The translations under genes were made by a program, and so were the position numbers. From contig CM055101.1 in assembly GCA_029204225.1 (NCBI GenBank), positions 1,227,844-1,291,843 on the forward strand: DNA of 64,000 nucleotides, in the 5' to 3' direction. Numbering within the stretch: the stretch's first letter is position 1; each line of letters begins with the position of its first letter. A model generated the notes under the pieces. The model was given only the letters and a program-made list of their open reading frames with translations, was not told the origin of the DNA and searched no databases. This document shows positions 9,305 to 18,931 of this stretch, piece after piece. Source of the stretch: Diphasiastrum complanatum (Eukaryota > Streptophyta > Lycopodiopsida > Lycopodiales > Lycopodiaceae).

Positions 9305-9793
9305 TTATAAAAAGACATCTAAGGGTTTTGTTCCCATTTGCAAAGTTGCAAATCGACGATAATATTCAAAATCGTCATGGACAGGCATATAGGTAGCCTT
9401 AAAGGCTACCTGGAAGTCATCCCAAGTAGTTGGGACCGTAGCTCGATCTTTAAGATCTTGCCACCATGAGTACGCTTTACCGCATAAGAACATGATGGCC
9501 GTAGCAATCCGTGAGCTATCTAGTAGATCGTGCATGGAAAAATGTGAAGTCCATCGATCCAACCAGGCCAAGACCACATCTTGGTGTCTATACTTTTTCT
9601 CTCCAGTAAAAAACTTCGGATTAAACATCGGGTTAAGGAGTGCTTGCTAAGATTGGGACGTAGCCCGGATTTCGGCCTCCGCCCGTTCATGTTTAGTCCG
9701 TATGTCAACAATTTGTTGCTGCACCAAATTAATTGCACACGTCATAATATCCATATCAGTCCATACGAGACTTGGAGCTCGAGTTTCTTCCAT
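9305..9793 (-). pseudogene. Gypsy Gag (capsid) with one in-frame stop
   Basis: Reading the minus strand from an ATG at 9,793-9,791 gives a short helical N-terminus (MEETRAPSLVWTDMDIMTC), one TAG after ATSQS, then LNPMFNPKFFTGEKKYRHQD and a typical gypsy capsid core: AWLDRWTSHFSM, AIMFLCGKAYSWWQDLKDRA, TTWDDFQVAFKATYMP. TAG from CAG explains the stop. The ORF ends at 9,305 and an RT relic follows downstream, so an internal deletion removed the nucleocapsid and protease. Confidence 0.8.
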
Positions 9794-10550
9794 AGGAAAA
9801 GCAGTATGTAGCTAGAAGGTTGAGGAAAAATGGAGAACAACGGTATCAAAACCGTTAAAAATTTATAACTAGAGAAGGGCTCAAGAAATCAAGTAAACTT
9901 GAGGACTAACAAACTCTACAAACAACTTTGAGAATGAGGTAGAGGAAAATGAATGTACATCCTTTATTCCCTTCCTCAAAGCTTTCCCCTCTCCTCATGC
10001 AAAAAGGACAGTTGGGGCCCAATAAAGTCCCCATTTGTCCCTTCTAGGCTTTTCATACCATGTGGGACCATAAAATGGTGACGCATGACCCATGGACCCC
10101 AATAAATCATTAAACTTGGTTAAGTTTTGTCTCTCTCCAACAAACTCCTACGTACCTTTCTCTACTCCTAAGCTTAGGAGATTAGCAGGTATAGAGGAGA
10201 AGGGAGAGAGATGTACGTTAAAAAAAAATAGCTACCAAGTTTCAACTTGGCCTCAATCTTTTAAGATTCATAAACTATTGTATTAGGGTAACTTAGAATT
10301 TATTGTCTTCTTCTTAGTAAATAAGATTTGAAACTCAATGTTTGCTTTCATAAACTTTTAAAACATGGCTTTGCCAAAGGTTCCTTTGTGAGGGAAGCGT
10401 GGGGAGTGTACATTCTCCCAAGTCTCCCTTACAAATGGTCTATTCATTATTACAAGGAGTGAGGGCTGCGTGGGGAAAGACCGTTCTCCTCCTCCCACCT
10501 TTCTTTCTTTTATTGATTTCTCTCTCTCGTACAGATCTGTAACACCCCCC
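9794..10550. other. Non-coding stretch upstream of the gypsy gag relic
   Basis: No recognisable gene. It holds AT-rich sequence with two similar phrases, GAGGGAAGCGTGGGGAGTGT (10,391) and GAGGGCTGCGTGGGGAAAGA (10,461), about 70 bases apart. Given the minus-strand Gag start at 9,793, this is where its 5' LTR and leader should be, but I find neither a priming site nor a second LTR copy. Confidence 0.4.
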
Positions 10551-10911
10551 GTACGGATCTAGTCCTCTTCCCAAACCTCGAGGAAGGGGGTGCGTAGGTT
10601 TACAGGCTCACACTGCAGCCAGCCTGAGGCCCATAAAATTTTTATTTTTATTATTTTTTTAATGAAAAAGGCCAGGGGAAGAAATATTCTCCCACCCAAT
10701 CCGTACGACAGGCCTGCGGACTGAACAAGACTGTTCAGACCCGCCGACGTCTTTCATCTCTTTATTTTGGTTTTTTTGTTTTTTTTTGAAACAAAACTCA
10801 AAACAAAAAGAGTTAAAGGGGGAAGAACAAATCAAGAAAATGAAATTCTAAACTTTAAGCATAAAGTTCAAAAGGATTTTCAAACTATTAGTAGGCAATT
10901 ACAAATCATTT
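10551..10911 (+). repeat. Possible start of a gypsy LTR (TGTAACACCCCC)
   Basis: TGTAACACCCCCCGTACGGA at 10,551 resembles the 5' terminus common to plant chromovirus-type LTRs. GC-rich sequence with GTACGG and CCGTACGA follows, then T-rich sequence. No partner LTR is present in the window, so this would be a solo or truncated LTR; the call rests on the terminus alone. Confidence 0.3.
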
Positions 10912-11346
10912 CTAATAAAAAAAACCAAAGGTAAAGCTTAAAGTTACTATGATGCTGTAAGCTAACCTTTTGCTTTTACATATGCAAACCAGAAATTTGA
11001 GGCTTGAATAGTAAAAAGAATTACCAATGTGAATTGCCTCTTTTAATCCATATGAACCATTCACATGCCAACCTTTTTCCAAGAAAACTTGAACAAAGGT
11101 TAAGACTAAAACGACCACATTCCATATGAAGGAATACCCAACTACATAAGCAAAAATGGAAACGTGTGCACCTCGAAATGTTACAAATCCCATAAATTTT
11201 TTATCGCCTTGAAGGTTCTGCACACCCCAGATGACGCACTGTATCTGCCCATCCATAGGGTCACAACCGACCCACCCCCATGCACTGGAGCTATCGACAT
11301 AGTCATGCCTAGTTGAGCCTCCTATGATAACTGGCGTCCCATACAC
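10912..11346 (-). CDS. Unidentified 144-codon reading frame with hydrophobic segments
   Basis: An uninterrupted minus-strand frame starting MYGTPVIIGGSTRHDYVDSS. Residues 18-45 (DSSSAWGWVGCDPMDGQIQ) faintly recall the N-cap of plant leucine-rich-repeat proteins, but no repeats follow. Two hydrophobic stretches (about residues 60-90 and the C-terminal 15) could be membrane segments, and a short Lys/Arg-rich piece lies between. The frame runs directly up to the foldback element at 11,350. It may be an exon of a host gene, a captured fragment or chance. I do not recognise it. Confidence 0.3.
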   Translation of the reverse strand: MYGTPVIIGGSTRHDYVDSSSAWGWVGCDPMDGQIQCVIWGVQNLQGDKKFMGFVTFRGAHVSIFAYVVGYSFIWNVVVLVLTFVQVFLEKGWHVNGSYGLKEAIHIGNSFYYSSLKFLVCICKSKRLAYSIIVTLSFTFGFFY

Positions 11347-11349
11347 AAC

Positions 11350-11740
11350 TAGAAAACTCTGTGTTTATCCACGCAGATTATCCACGCGACACCCAACAGT
11401 CGATTTTCCGAAATTTTGTTTGCATGGAACATCCACGTGTGGATTATAAAAGTTTTTGAACTCACCTCCGGCCAGTCCACCGGTGTTTTTCTGACACGGC
11501 GCTAAAAAAATTATGCACGTGGATTATCCGCACGAAATTGAATTTTGAAAATTCCGGCAACTGTTTCGGAGGGAAGGTTGGCGGCGCTGGAAGGTAGTTT
11601 TCGCATGGATAATCCACGTGTGGATTATCCACGCAGATTTCAGTTTGTTCACCAGACCGGACCGGACCGGACGTTAAAGAAATCCACGCATGGATATCTT
11701 CTGCGTGGATTATCCATGCATTTTTTTTTTGCATGTTGAT
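11350..11740. repeat. Foldback (MITE-like) element rich in GGATTATCC
   Basis: The left side has TTATCCACGCAGATTATCC and the right side has the reverse-oriented counterpart TCTGCGTGGATTATCC (11,699-11,714), so the ends are imperfect inverted repeats. Inside are at least six copies of ATCCACG/CGTGGAT, including a perfect 11-base-arm palindrome at 11,607-11,630 (GGATAATCCAC, two bases, then the complement) that contains the G-box-like CACGTG. No coding frame is convincing. The size, about 390 bp, fits a miniature inverted-repeat transposon. Confidence 0.55.
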
Positions 11741-12107
11741 AATGACATGAAATTAGTTAAATAAATATATTTCTAAAGTGAATTACATTATTCTCAAGTG
11801 TCCTATAATGGCAAAAATTTATCAATATAGTACATTTCAATTTTTACAATGTACACACATCCTTGTCACGACCATGTCATATATGTGCTGCCTAGTGTCA
11901 CAAATGTCGAGACTTGGTCCCATCGATGGCAACCTTGATGTAGGACTACCTTAAGATGATAATCTCTATGTATATAGTAGTTATTATGATGAGAGAAATA
12001 TACACTATCAGTTTTGCTTAAATAATTGGTCTTTCTAAGTAGCTTGCAAGAGCTTCATAGCTTATGTCCTTTGATAGCATAATTGGACATCTGCAAGATC
12101 CTATCAG
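11741..12107 (+). repeat. Probable LTR end of an old copia element
   Basis: The sequence leads up to a degraded initiator-tRNA-Met priming site at 12,108, so the LTR of the old copia element should end near CTATCA at 12,106. A TATATAG at about 11,971 would suit an LTR promoter. No second LTR copy was found, and the LTR start is not defined. Confidence 0.35.
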
Positions 12108-12120
12108 TAGTATCAAAACC
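12108..12120 (+). promoter_or_regulatory. Degraded priming site (initiator tRNA-Met) of the old copia
   Basis: TAGTATCAAAACC resembles the canonical TGGTATCAGAGCC with three or four changes, mostly G to A. It stands about 1 kb before an ATG that opens a copia Gag (13,129), which is the expected arrangement. Confidence 0.45.
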
Positions 12121-13128
12121 TTGGTGAGGTGCAGGTCTGTTGCTACAAAGCCAAATTTTGGAGAAATTCGAAGAGCCACTAAAGTTTTCTTCTACATGTT
12201 GTCGTATTAGTGATGAAAGAGCTAATTATAGCCATTGATATTGGAATTTGTAGAGGAGCTGCAAGTTCAAGCTATTAGCAACTCACATAGATCTTTTGTT
12301 AAAGGATAAGCGAATACAATGTTGTTCATGTGTGATGTTTCGGAGGCTATTCTCACAAAACTAGAGAAATGGAATTGTTAGACCCAGCTAATTATTGGGG
12401 CAAGGGTGACATTAGCTAGACGGAGGACTGAAGGAGCAATCATAGATAGAGACAAGGAATTGTTCCAAAAAATTGATTTTTTGGAGAGCTAGGGCTTTCA
12501 ACTAGAAAATTGATGATTTATCACTACACAAGTCAATTTTTGTAGCAATAAAGACTTATAGTTTGTCACCTTAGTTGAGCAAGGGAGTTGTGAAAGAGTG
12601 ATAGCTAGCCATGAACTAAAGGGCATGTTGTATCAAATACAAGCAATCTCGCCCTCAATGTAATGCCAATAACAAACACTTGGTACGGTTCTGTCTGCCC
12701 ATTCATCACTATGTACACCAATTTAGCATCACAGTAGCATCATGCTCGAAAAGGGCCGAATCTATCGACTATCGGTAGCATGATGCTCGGCTCAAAACTA
12801 TCGAAGCCCTCACACTCAATTGTTGACCTCGTACCAATCGCCCACTTCTGGTACTTTGCAGCTAGTTTGACAATGATAGCAGCCACGATCTACTTCAGAT
12901 GACACAACAACTACAAAAGTGTAAATTGTACAAGTACCATGATGATAAAGATGATGATCATAATCTCATCAGAGACACACACAGTGTAGATGCTTTCATG
13001 CAACGATTCTTTCTATTAGATAATTGTTACAGAACGTAATTGGCTTCATGACCACGTGGCTTCACCTACAATTGTCTTGTGCTCTCTTATGTTATTAATA
13101 GTTATCACTATCACAGACTAACTTCTAC
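12121..13128 (+). other. Leader of the old copia element
   Basis: About 1 kb without a gene, lying between the degraded priming site and the Gag ATG at 13,129. I see no repeated units or clear signals in it. Confidence 0.4.
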
Positions 13129-13155
13129 ATGGATTCCCAAAGCAAGGTTGGTCCC
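13129..13155 (+). pseudogene. Old copia Gag, first 9 codons (5' side of nested insertion)
   Basis: ATG at 13,129 reads MDSQSKVGP and is cut by the young copia insertion after GTCCC. The reading resumes at 19,587 beyond the duplicated GTCCC with IVDKLDGSN, then after a frame change HLWKFKMKTMLMA. This is the N-terminus of a copia Gag; the relic at 34.2 kb reads ASPIMDKLDGANYHL then KFKMRTVLMA. Confidence 0.75.
13151..13155. repeat. Target-site duplication, left copy (GTCCC)
   Basis: GTCCC directly precedes the LTR terminus at 13,156 and is repeated at 19,587-19,591 directly after the other LTR. A 5-base duplication is the copia norm and shows the two LTRs belong to one insertion. Confidence 0.95.
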
Positions 13156-13810
13156 TGTGAAAAATACAGATCCTAAGTGGATCTAAACTCCAAGATCATT
13201 GGCTTGAATGCTTGCACTCCAAACTACATAAGCTAGGAATTGGCAACACATTCTATGCTACCTAGAATGCAAAGAACTTGATCAAAAAGCATTTATCACA
13301 AATGGAAACTTCCATAAACATCAAGTGCGGCCCAAAATAGCATTATACAGTCCATAATACATCATCCTACCACTTTTGGAAAGCACCTAAGATCATACAC
13401 AATAGCTTGAAGACAATACACACAACAATGCTCTCAATGGAGGAAGAAACAATGACAATGATCTATTGATCTCAATGAAGCATACAAAAGGTTTCTCCAA
13501 CCTGTTCTCCACGACTTCCCTACTATTTATGGATGAGGAAGATGACTCTCTCTCCTCTCTCTAGAAGGTACTTGACCCTAGATATTCCCTATATAGGAAA
13601 AATAGCTAAAAATGGCTTATATGACCAAAATACATCAAAATGGTCTCATTTTGAAGGGTATGAAGTTTGACACTTCATCATACTGAAAAAATACAGTAAA
13701 TAAAAACATTGTGGCCTGGTTCACACGTGCAAAACTCCAGAACCGAAACTATTTACAATTTTAGCCAATTTAGGCCTCAAACTAGCTAGGAAATGTTGAC
13801 AATTTTCACA
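13156..13810 (-). repeat. 3' LTR of the young copia
   Basis: 655 bp, bounded by TGTGAAAA and TTTTCACA, so each strand begins TGTGAAAA. Compared with the 5' LTR I see one change in the segment ATACATCATCC/ATACATCAGCC and one in AGAACCGAAAC/AGAACCAAAAC. A TATATAG lies in the same place as in the partner. The first bases of this LTR also supply the polyprotein's stop codon. Confidence 0.95.
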
Positions 13811-16800
13811 CTCCCTCTTCAACATTGGATGCTAGTTTCAACATAGTCTTTGAGCACATTCCAAGATTAGATCTATGCATTAAATATAGGTCCTTTCCCA
13901 ATGGTTTGGTGAAGATATCAGCCACACACTCCTTTGAAGAGACATGTTGAAGCTCCACCTCTTTGGCAATGACTTGATCTCTCACAAAATGGTGAGCAAT
14001 CTCAATGTGCTTGCTCCTTGCATGAAAAACAGGATTGCTTGCCAAGCTTTGGGCTGAAAGGTTATCACAAAGTATGATTGGAGTCTTCTCTGGTTCCAGC
14101 AAGTGAAGATCCAATAACATCCTCTTGATCCAAAGAATCTCCTTGGTGCATGTTGTTAATGCCTTGTACTCGGCTTCGGTGGAAGATAGAGAGATAGTTG
14201 GTTGCTTCTTTGATAGCCATGAGACCACTCCATCTCCAAGATAGATTGCAAAGGCACTTGTTGACTTCCTATCCATTTGATCACCTGCAAAATCTGAATC
14301 TGAAAATCCACAAAGGTTAGGTGTAGTACCTCCATACAAGATGCCAAAATCTCTAGATCCCGAGATGTATCTAAGTACTCTCTTTCCTAGCTTCCAATGA
14401 GCCTCACTAGGATCTTGCATAAATTGACTTAGTTTACCAACCACAAAGCTTAGATCAGGTCTTGTGATGGTTAACCATATAAGAGATCCTATTAGCTTTC
14501 TATAGAGAGTAATGTCCTTGAAGGATCTTTCATTACTTCTTGTAGTTAGCTTTACATTTGATTCCATAGGAGTAGAAACAACTTTACAATCTTCCATATG
14601 AAACCTTTTTAGAATAGAGTTAACATACTTTTCTTGACATATGAATGTAGATTTAGAAGTTCTAATAATCTCTATTCCTAAGATATAATGAAGTTTACCA
14701 AGATCTTGAATTTCAAACTCTCTTTTGAGTGCCATCTTGATTTCATCTATATCTAGATTGTTACCACCACTTAAGATAATGTCATCAACATAGATCAAAA
14801 GTAAAGTGATATCATTTTCATTCAATCTAAAGTAGAGAGAATGATCATACTCACTCATAACAAAGTTTTGAGAAAGTAAGAAGGAATTGAGCTTAGCATA
14901 CCAACTCCTTGGTGCTTGCTTTAGCCCATACAAACTCTTTTGGAGATAGCACACATGATTAGGCTCATCATGTGAAACATAGCCCTCGGGTTGCTCCATG
15001 TAAATATCTTCTTCAAGATCACCATTCAAGAAGGCATTAGTAACATCCATTTGCCACATATCCCAATCATAAAGAGTTGCAAGAGAGATTAGGATTCGAA
15101 TAGTTACCATCTTTGCCACGGGTGCAAAGGTCTCATCATAGTCAATACCATATTCTTGAGCATACCCCTTTGCCACCAACCTTGCCTTGTACTTGTTGAT
15201 TGATCCATCTTGATTTGTCTTGATCTTGAAGATCCACTTACAACCAATTGCCTTCTTGTCCTTTGGAAGCTTTACCAACCTCCATGTGTTGCTTTTGATG
15301 AGTGCTTGATGCTCATGATCCATGGCTTGGATCCATTCCTTCTTTTGAATTGCTTCACCTACACAAGTTGGTTCATCAAAAGAGGTAAGAAAAGCAAAGT
15401 TAGAGTTGTCCACCACTTGCTTTCCTTTTTCATCATAGGTTAGCCTTGATGGCTTAGCCCTTTGCCTTTGAGTCTTCCTTGAAGTTTGCTTTGGAGTGGC
15501 ATCTCCATCTTCATCCAAGACATCTTGCACATCATGATGATTAGTAGGCACATCAACATCAACATCAACAACATTGGAAACATTCTCTTCATGAAAGATG
15601 ACATCCCTACTTATGACAACTTTCTTTGTAGAAGGAATGTACACTTTGTAAGCCTTGCTTACTTCACTATAGCCAACAAACACACCCTTCTTTGATGAAG
15701 GATCTTCTTTAGTTCTATCATCAAGTGTGATATTGACAAAACATGTACATCCAAAGATCCTACAATGCTTGACACTCGGCCTTCTACCATAAAGAACCTC
15801 ATGAGGAGTTTTACCATCCAAGGAAGCACTTGTCCATCTATTACATAGATAGTTAGCACATGCTAAAGCTTCCCCCCAAAAAGACTTAGCAAGATTAGCA
15901 TGTAGTCTCATTGCCTTGGCACATTCACAAAGGGTTCTATTCTTCCTCTCGGCCACTCCATTCTGTTGTGGAGTCCTAGGACTAGACATCTCCCTCTTAA
16001 TCCCATGTGCTATACAAAAGTCTTTGAACCTATTTGAGGTGTATTCCCCTCCATTATCAGATCTTAAGCATTTGATCTTTGTATTGAATTGGTTTTCCAT
16101 TTCATTCTTGAACTTGACAAATGCAGCAAACACTTCATCCTTACTTTTAAGAAGATAGATCCAAGTATACCTACTAAAGTCATCAATGAAAGTTGCATAC
16201 ATCTTTGCCCCACCATTGCTTGTTGTACTAGAAGAATGAATATCAGAATGCACAAGTTGAAAAGCTTCTTTAGATCTAGAAGTAGATCTAGAATAAGCAA
16301 GTCTATGAGATTTGGACAAGGCACAATGTTCACAAACACTATTGTTTTCAACAAGACTTTTAGGGAGACCAAGAACAAGCTCTTTCTTTGCCATTACCTC
16401 CAAAGATTTGAAGTTGGGATGGCCCAACCTCTTGTGCCAAACTTCTTGGTTTGTCAATTGCTCCCTAGCCATACATCCTTCATGATTAGAGATCACACAT
16501 GCATCAAGCTTGAAAAGTTTACCATGCCTCCTACCTTGAGCAATCAAGGATCCACATTTACTTATCAAACATGCATCTCCAATGAACTCCACATCAAGTC
16601 CTTTGTCAATCATTTGACTTACACTAAGCAAATTCTTAGTGATTGAAGGAATGTACAAAACATTTTCAAGATTTGCTTTCCTATTTGTTGAAAGGGAAAT
16701 AGGAATAGTGCCTATGCCTTTGATGTCACATTGACCATCATTTGCAGTGTAGATGATGTTACCTTCTCCCTCATAAGACAATAAGGATGTAAAGTATTCC

Positions 16801-17759
16801 TTATGTCTTGTCATGTGAGATGAGGCTCCACTATCAATCCACCAAGGATCATTATCATCTATGTTGGCTAACAAACTTGAAGTCATAACAAGTGATTCAC
16901 ATGTGTTATGTTCTTCCTCATCTATTGTAAGATTTCCTTGCCTCTCTCCTTGCTCTCTTTTCTTCTTATAACATTCATTTGCAAAATGACCTTTTATCCC
17001 ACAATAAAAGCACTTGAACTTTGACTTATTGTTCTTAGTACAAGAGGAAGAGGAAGAGTGATCATCATGATCAAAGTTACCACCTTTGGACCATTTCCCT
17101 TTGCCTTTACCTTTGCCCTTGAATTTGCCTTTTGTGAAGAAAGCCTCTTCACCTCCACCTTGCAAGGATGCACCATCAAGCTTTGATTGCAACCTATGTT
17201 CTTCAGCCAATAAGATTTCTTGCAAGTCAACCACACTTGGCAAGACTCTTTGAATGGCAAAACTTTGCACAAGGTTAGCATGTTCATTTAGCAAACCATT
17301 CAACATAACTTGGACTATTTCACCATCTTTTATGTTCTCATCAATGCATGCTAAATCATCACTTAGGGACTTAACTCTCAAGATAAATGCATGAGCACTT
17401 TCACCCTCTCTTTGCCTACTAGAAAATATTTGTCTCCTTAGGGTCAATACCCTAGATGTGGACTTTGATTCAAAGAGCTTCTTTAAGGCATTCCATGCCT
17501 CACTTGCACTTTGACACTTTCCAACTTCCTTGAGAAGTTCATTTGTAACATTCATTTTAATGATATGAAGAGCCCTTTTGGCCTTCTTATCAAACCTTTG
17601 TTGCTCTTGAAGTGTGAGAGGTCTCTCTTCAATTTCTGCAACTATGTCCATGAGTTCATTCAACTCAAGTAAGGACTCCATCCTCACTTTCCAAGTAGAG
17701 TAGTTTGATGAACTCAACCTTTCACTAGACTCTAGCATGATCCCACCATTGGAAGCCAT
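13806..17759 (-). CDS. Copia Gag-Pol polyprotein, intact, 1317 residues
   Basis: A single uninterrupted frame encodes all replication proteins. Gag occupies residues 1-290, with a helical core and the CCHC knuckle at Cys250, Cys253, His258, Cys263, preceded by a Gly/Lys-rich basic patch (207-227). The protease has WWIDSGASSHMT with Asp309. Integrase shows HHCC (His442, His447, Cys476, Cys479) and a DD35E core (Asp506, Asp568 in RSDNGGE, Glu604 in NGVAERKNR). RT has Asp905 (QMDVTNAFL) and YVDD at 990-993. RNase H has Asp1154, Glu1195/1197 and Asp1232. Start is the first ATG after a 1.16-kb leader. Gag and Pol share one frame, so Gag excess must come from something other than frameshifting. Only one non-LTR-sized ORF is present; no env-like frame. 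Confidence 0.97.
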   Translation of the reverse strand: MASNGGIMLESSERLSSSNYSTWKVRMESLLELNELMDIVAEIEERPLTLQEQQRFDKKAKRALHIIKMNVTNELLKEVGKCQSASEAWNALKKLFESKSTSRVLTLRRQIFSSRQREGESAHAFILRVKSLSDDLACIDENIKDGEIVQVMLNGLLNEHANLVQSFAIQRVLPSVVDLQEILLAEEHRLQSKLDGASLQGGGEEAFFTKGKFKGKGKGKGKWSKGGNFDHDDHSSSSSCTKNNKSKFKCFYCGIKGHFANECYKKKREQGERQGNLTIDEEEHNTCESLVMTSSLLANIDDNDPWWIDSGASSHMTRHKEYFTSLLSYEGEGNIIYTANDGQCDIKGIGTIPISLSTNRKANLENVLYIPSITKNLLSVSQMIDKGLDVEFIGDACLISKCGSLIAQGRRHGKLFKLDACVISNHEGCMAREQLTNQEVWHKRLGHPNFKSLEVMAKKELVLGLPKSLVENNSVCEHCALSKSHRLAYSRSTSRSKEAFQLVHSDIHSSSTTSNGGAKMYATFIDDFSRYTWIYLLKSKDEVFAAFVKFKNEMENQFNTKIKCLRSDNGGEYTSNRFKDFCIAHGIKREMSSPRTPQQNGVAERKNRTLCECAKAMRLHANLAKSFWGEALACANYLCNRWTSASLDGKTPHEVLYGRRPSVKHCRIFGCTCFVNITLDDRTKEDPSSKKGVFVGYSEVSKAYKVYIPSTKKVVISRDVIFHEENVSNVVDVDVDVPTNHHDVQDVLDEDGDATPKQTSRKTQRQRAKPSRLTYDEKGKQVVDNSNFAFLTSFDEPTCVGEAIQKKEWIQAMDHEHQALIKSNTWRLVKLPKDKKAIGCKWIFKIKTNQDGSINKYKARLVAKGYAQEYGIDYDETFAPVAKMVTIRILISLATLYDWDMWQMDVTNAFLNGDLEEDIYMEQPEGYVSHDEPNHVCYLQKSLYGLKQAPRSWYAKLNSFLLSQNFVMSEYDHSLYFRLNENDITLLLIYVDDIILSGGNNLDIDEIKMALKREFEIQDLGKLHYILGIEIIRTSKSTFICQEKYVNSILKRFHMEDCKVVSTPMESNVKLTTRSNERSFKDITLYRKLIGSLIWLTITRPDLSFVVGKLSQFMQDPSEAHWKLGKRVLRYISGSRDFGILYGGTTPNLCGFSDSDFAGDQMDRKSTSAFAIYLGDGVVSWLSKKQPTISLSSTEAEYKALTTCTKEILWIKRMLLDLHLLEPEKTPIILCDNLSAQSLASNPVFHARSKHIEIAHHFVRDQVIAKEVELQHVSSKECVADIFTKPLGKDLYLMHRSNLGMCSKTMLKLASNVEEGV
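13811..13820 (-). promoter_or_regulatory. Polypurine tract of the young copia
   Basis: On the minus strand GAAGAGGGAG abuts the 3' LTR start TGTGAAAA. It primes plus-strand DNA synthesis. It also encodes the last residues of the polyprotein (Glu-Glu-Gly-Val), and the stop TGA is bases 3-5 of the LTR, so the coding frame, primer tract and LTR edge overlap. Confidence 0.9.
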
Positions 17760-18919
17760 GATTCTAATGTTTCTTCAACTTTTAGGTTCTGTCCTAAAGC
17801 ACTTAGCACTCACTTTTCTCTCAACAAATGATAGATAAAGAGATCTATGAAGATTTAGGACCCTAAAACACTTCTATCTTGAACCTAGATGGTTTCCAAG
17901 CATAGAAAGGAAGATTGAAACACATGCAACACTTTGCACACACTAAGAATGGATTACAAAATCAAACCAACCTGAACACACTCTTGCTTAAGCTCTCAAA
18001 CTTTCCAGCAAGTGACCAAATCAAGTTATGGTGTGAAGAGTTACTTGCATTCTTAGAAAATACCCAAAACTAGGATGCCAAGATTACCTAGTAATGAACA
18101 AACTTGATCAACATATGATCAACACACTAAGATATTGATTCAACCTGTAAAACCACATGTAAACCACACTTCTAAAAGTTTATAAACTCCAGCAAGTGAT
18201 AAATACAAGATTTAGAGGTGAATGAATGAGCACACTTAGTGAATCACAAGACTAGCTTCACTATCTTGTCAAATCTTGGTGTTTAGATGTAGATCTAAGA
18301 TCACTTCACATGAGAATGTTCCTCAACCTGTTAAGAACCTGAAAACACACTTGCATAATGGTTAACACCTTCCAGCAAATGCTCCAATCAAATTACATAA
18401 GGAGAGTTACTTACATGCTCAACAAAGTACACCAAAATTTATGCCAAAATTGATGACAATCTTTACAATATGCTCTTCACAATGGAGCTTACAATATGTT
18501 CACCCAAAAAAGGGGATCTTTCATCCAAATGGGAGCTTTGCTCAGCCTTTAGGAGAATTACAACTCACTCAAAAGAGCATTTGTCATCCACTTAAGGAGA
18601 AGTTTCATCCACTTAAGGAGAGTGTTCATCCAAGAATGGAGATTGTCAACAATAGGATTGAAAAGAACATTGTTAGTATTGAATATGCACAAGCCTCACA
18701 ATCACAAATGATTAGGTGTTATGATCTGATCCAAAATAGTTTCTTTTCAGCCTCTGATCTTCAATAGACCTGAAATATGCTTTTGATCCACAAGTTCAAC
18801 TCACAAAACAAAGGTTAGTAAGATTTGATCAACAAAGCAATGCAAAATCATGCTAGAACTTGATCAAACATCCAAATATCACCAAAAATGGAATACTTAC
18901 TGTAAATAGAAGCCAACCA
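17760..18919 (-). other. Leader of the young copia with three diverged ~172-bp repeats
   Basis: Between priming site and polyprotein start. The phrase CAACCTG recurs at 17,968, 18,142 and 18,313 (plus-strand coordinates), each followed at a similar distance by CCAGCAAGTG or CCAGCAAATG, giving a period of about 172 bases. A second short tandem (TTCATCCACTTAAGGAG units, about 18,588-18,645) lies nearer the priming site and falls in a 108-codon plus-strand frame that I regard as chance. A long repeated leader could act in packaging or translation; that is inference. Confidence 0.7.
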
Positions 18920-18931
18920 GCTCTGATACCA
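18920..18931 (-). promoter_or_regulatory. Priming site for initiator tRNA-Met
   Basis: On the minus strand TGGTATCAGAGC directly follows the 5' LTR. It is the exact complement of the initiator tRNA-Met 3' end including CCA, and is the usual copia primer site in plants. Confidence 0.95.

Noticed and set aside
9840-9858. GGTATCAAAACC as a tRNA-Met priming site
   Set aside because: It is on the plus strand, whereas the neighbouring gypsy Gag is on the minus strand, and it is part of a small palindrome (AACGGT...ACCGTT).
10912-11346. Leucine-rich-repeat receptor N-terminus
   Set aside because: The resemblance is limited to about 25 residues and no leucine-rich repeat follows, so I left it as unidentified.
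15210-17287. Reading frames on both strands inside the young copia (for example 16,089-16,646)
   Set aside because: Shadows of the 1317-codon polyprotein; no motifs of their own.
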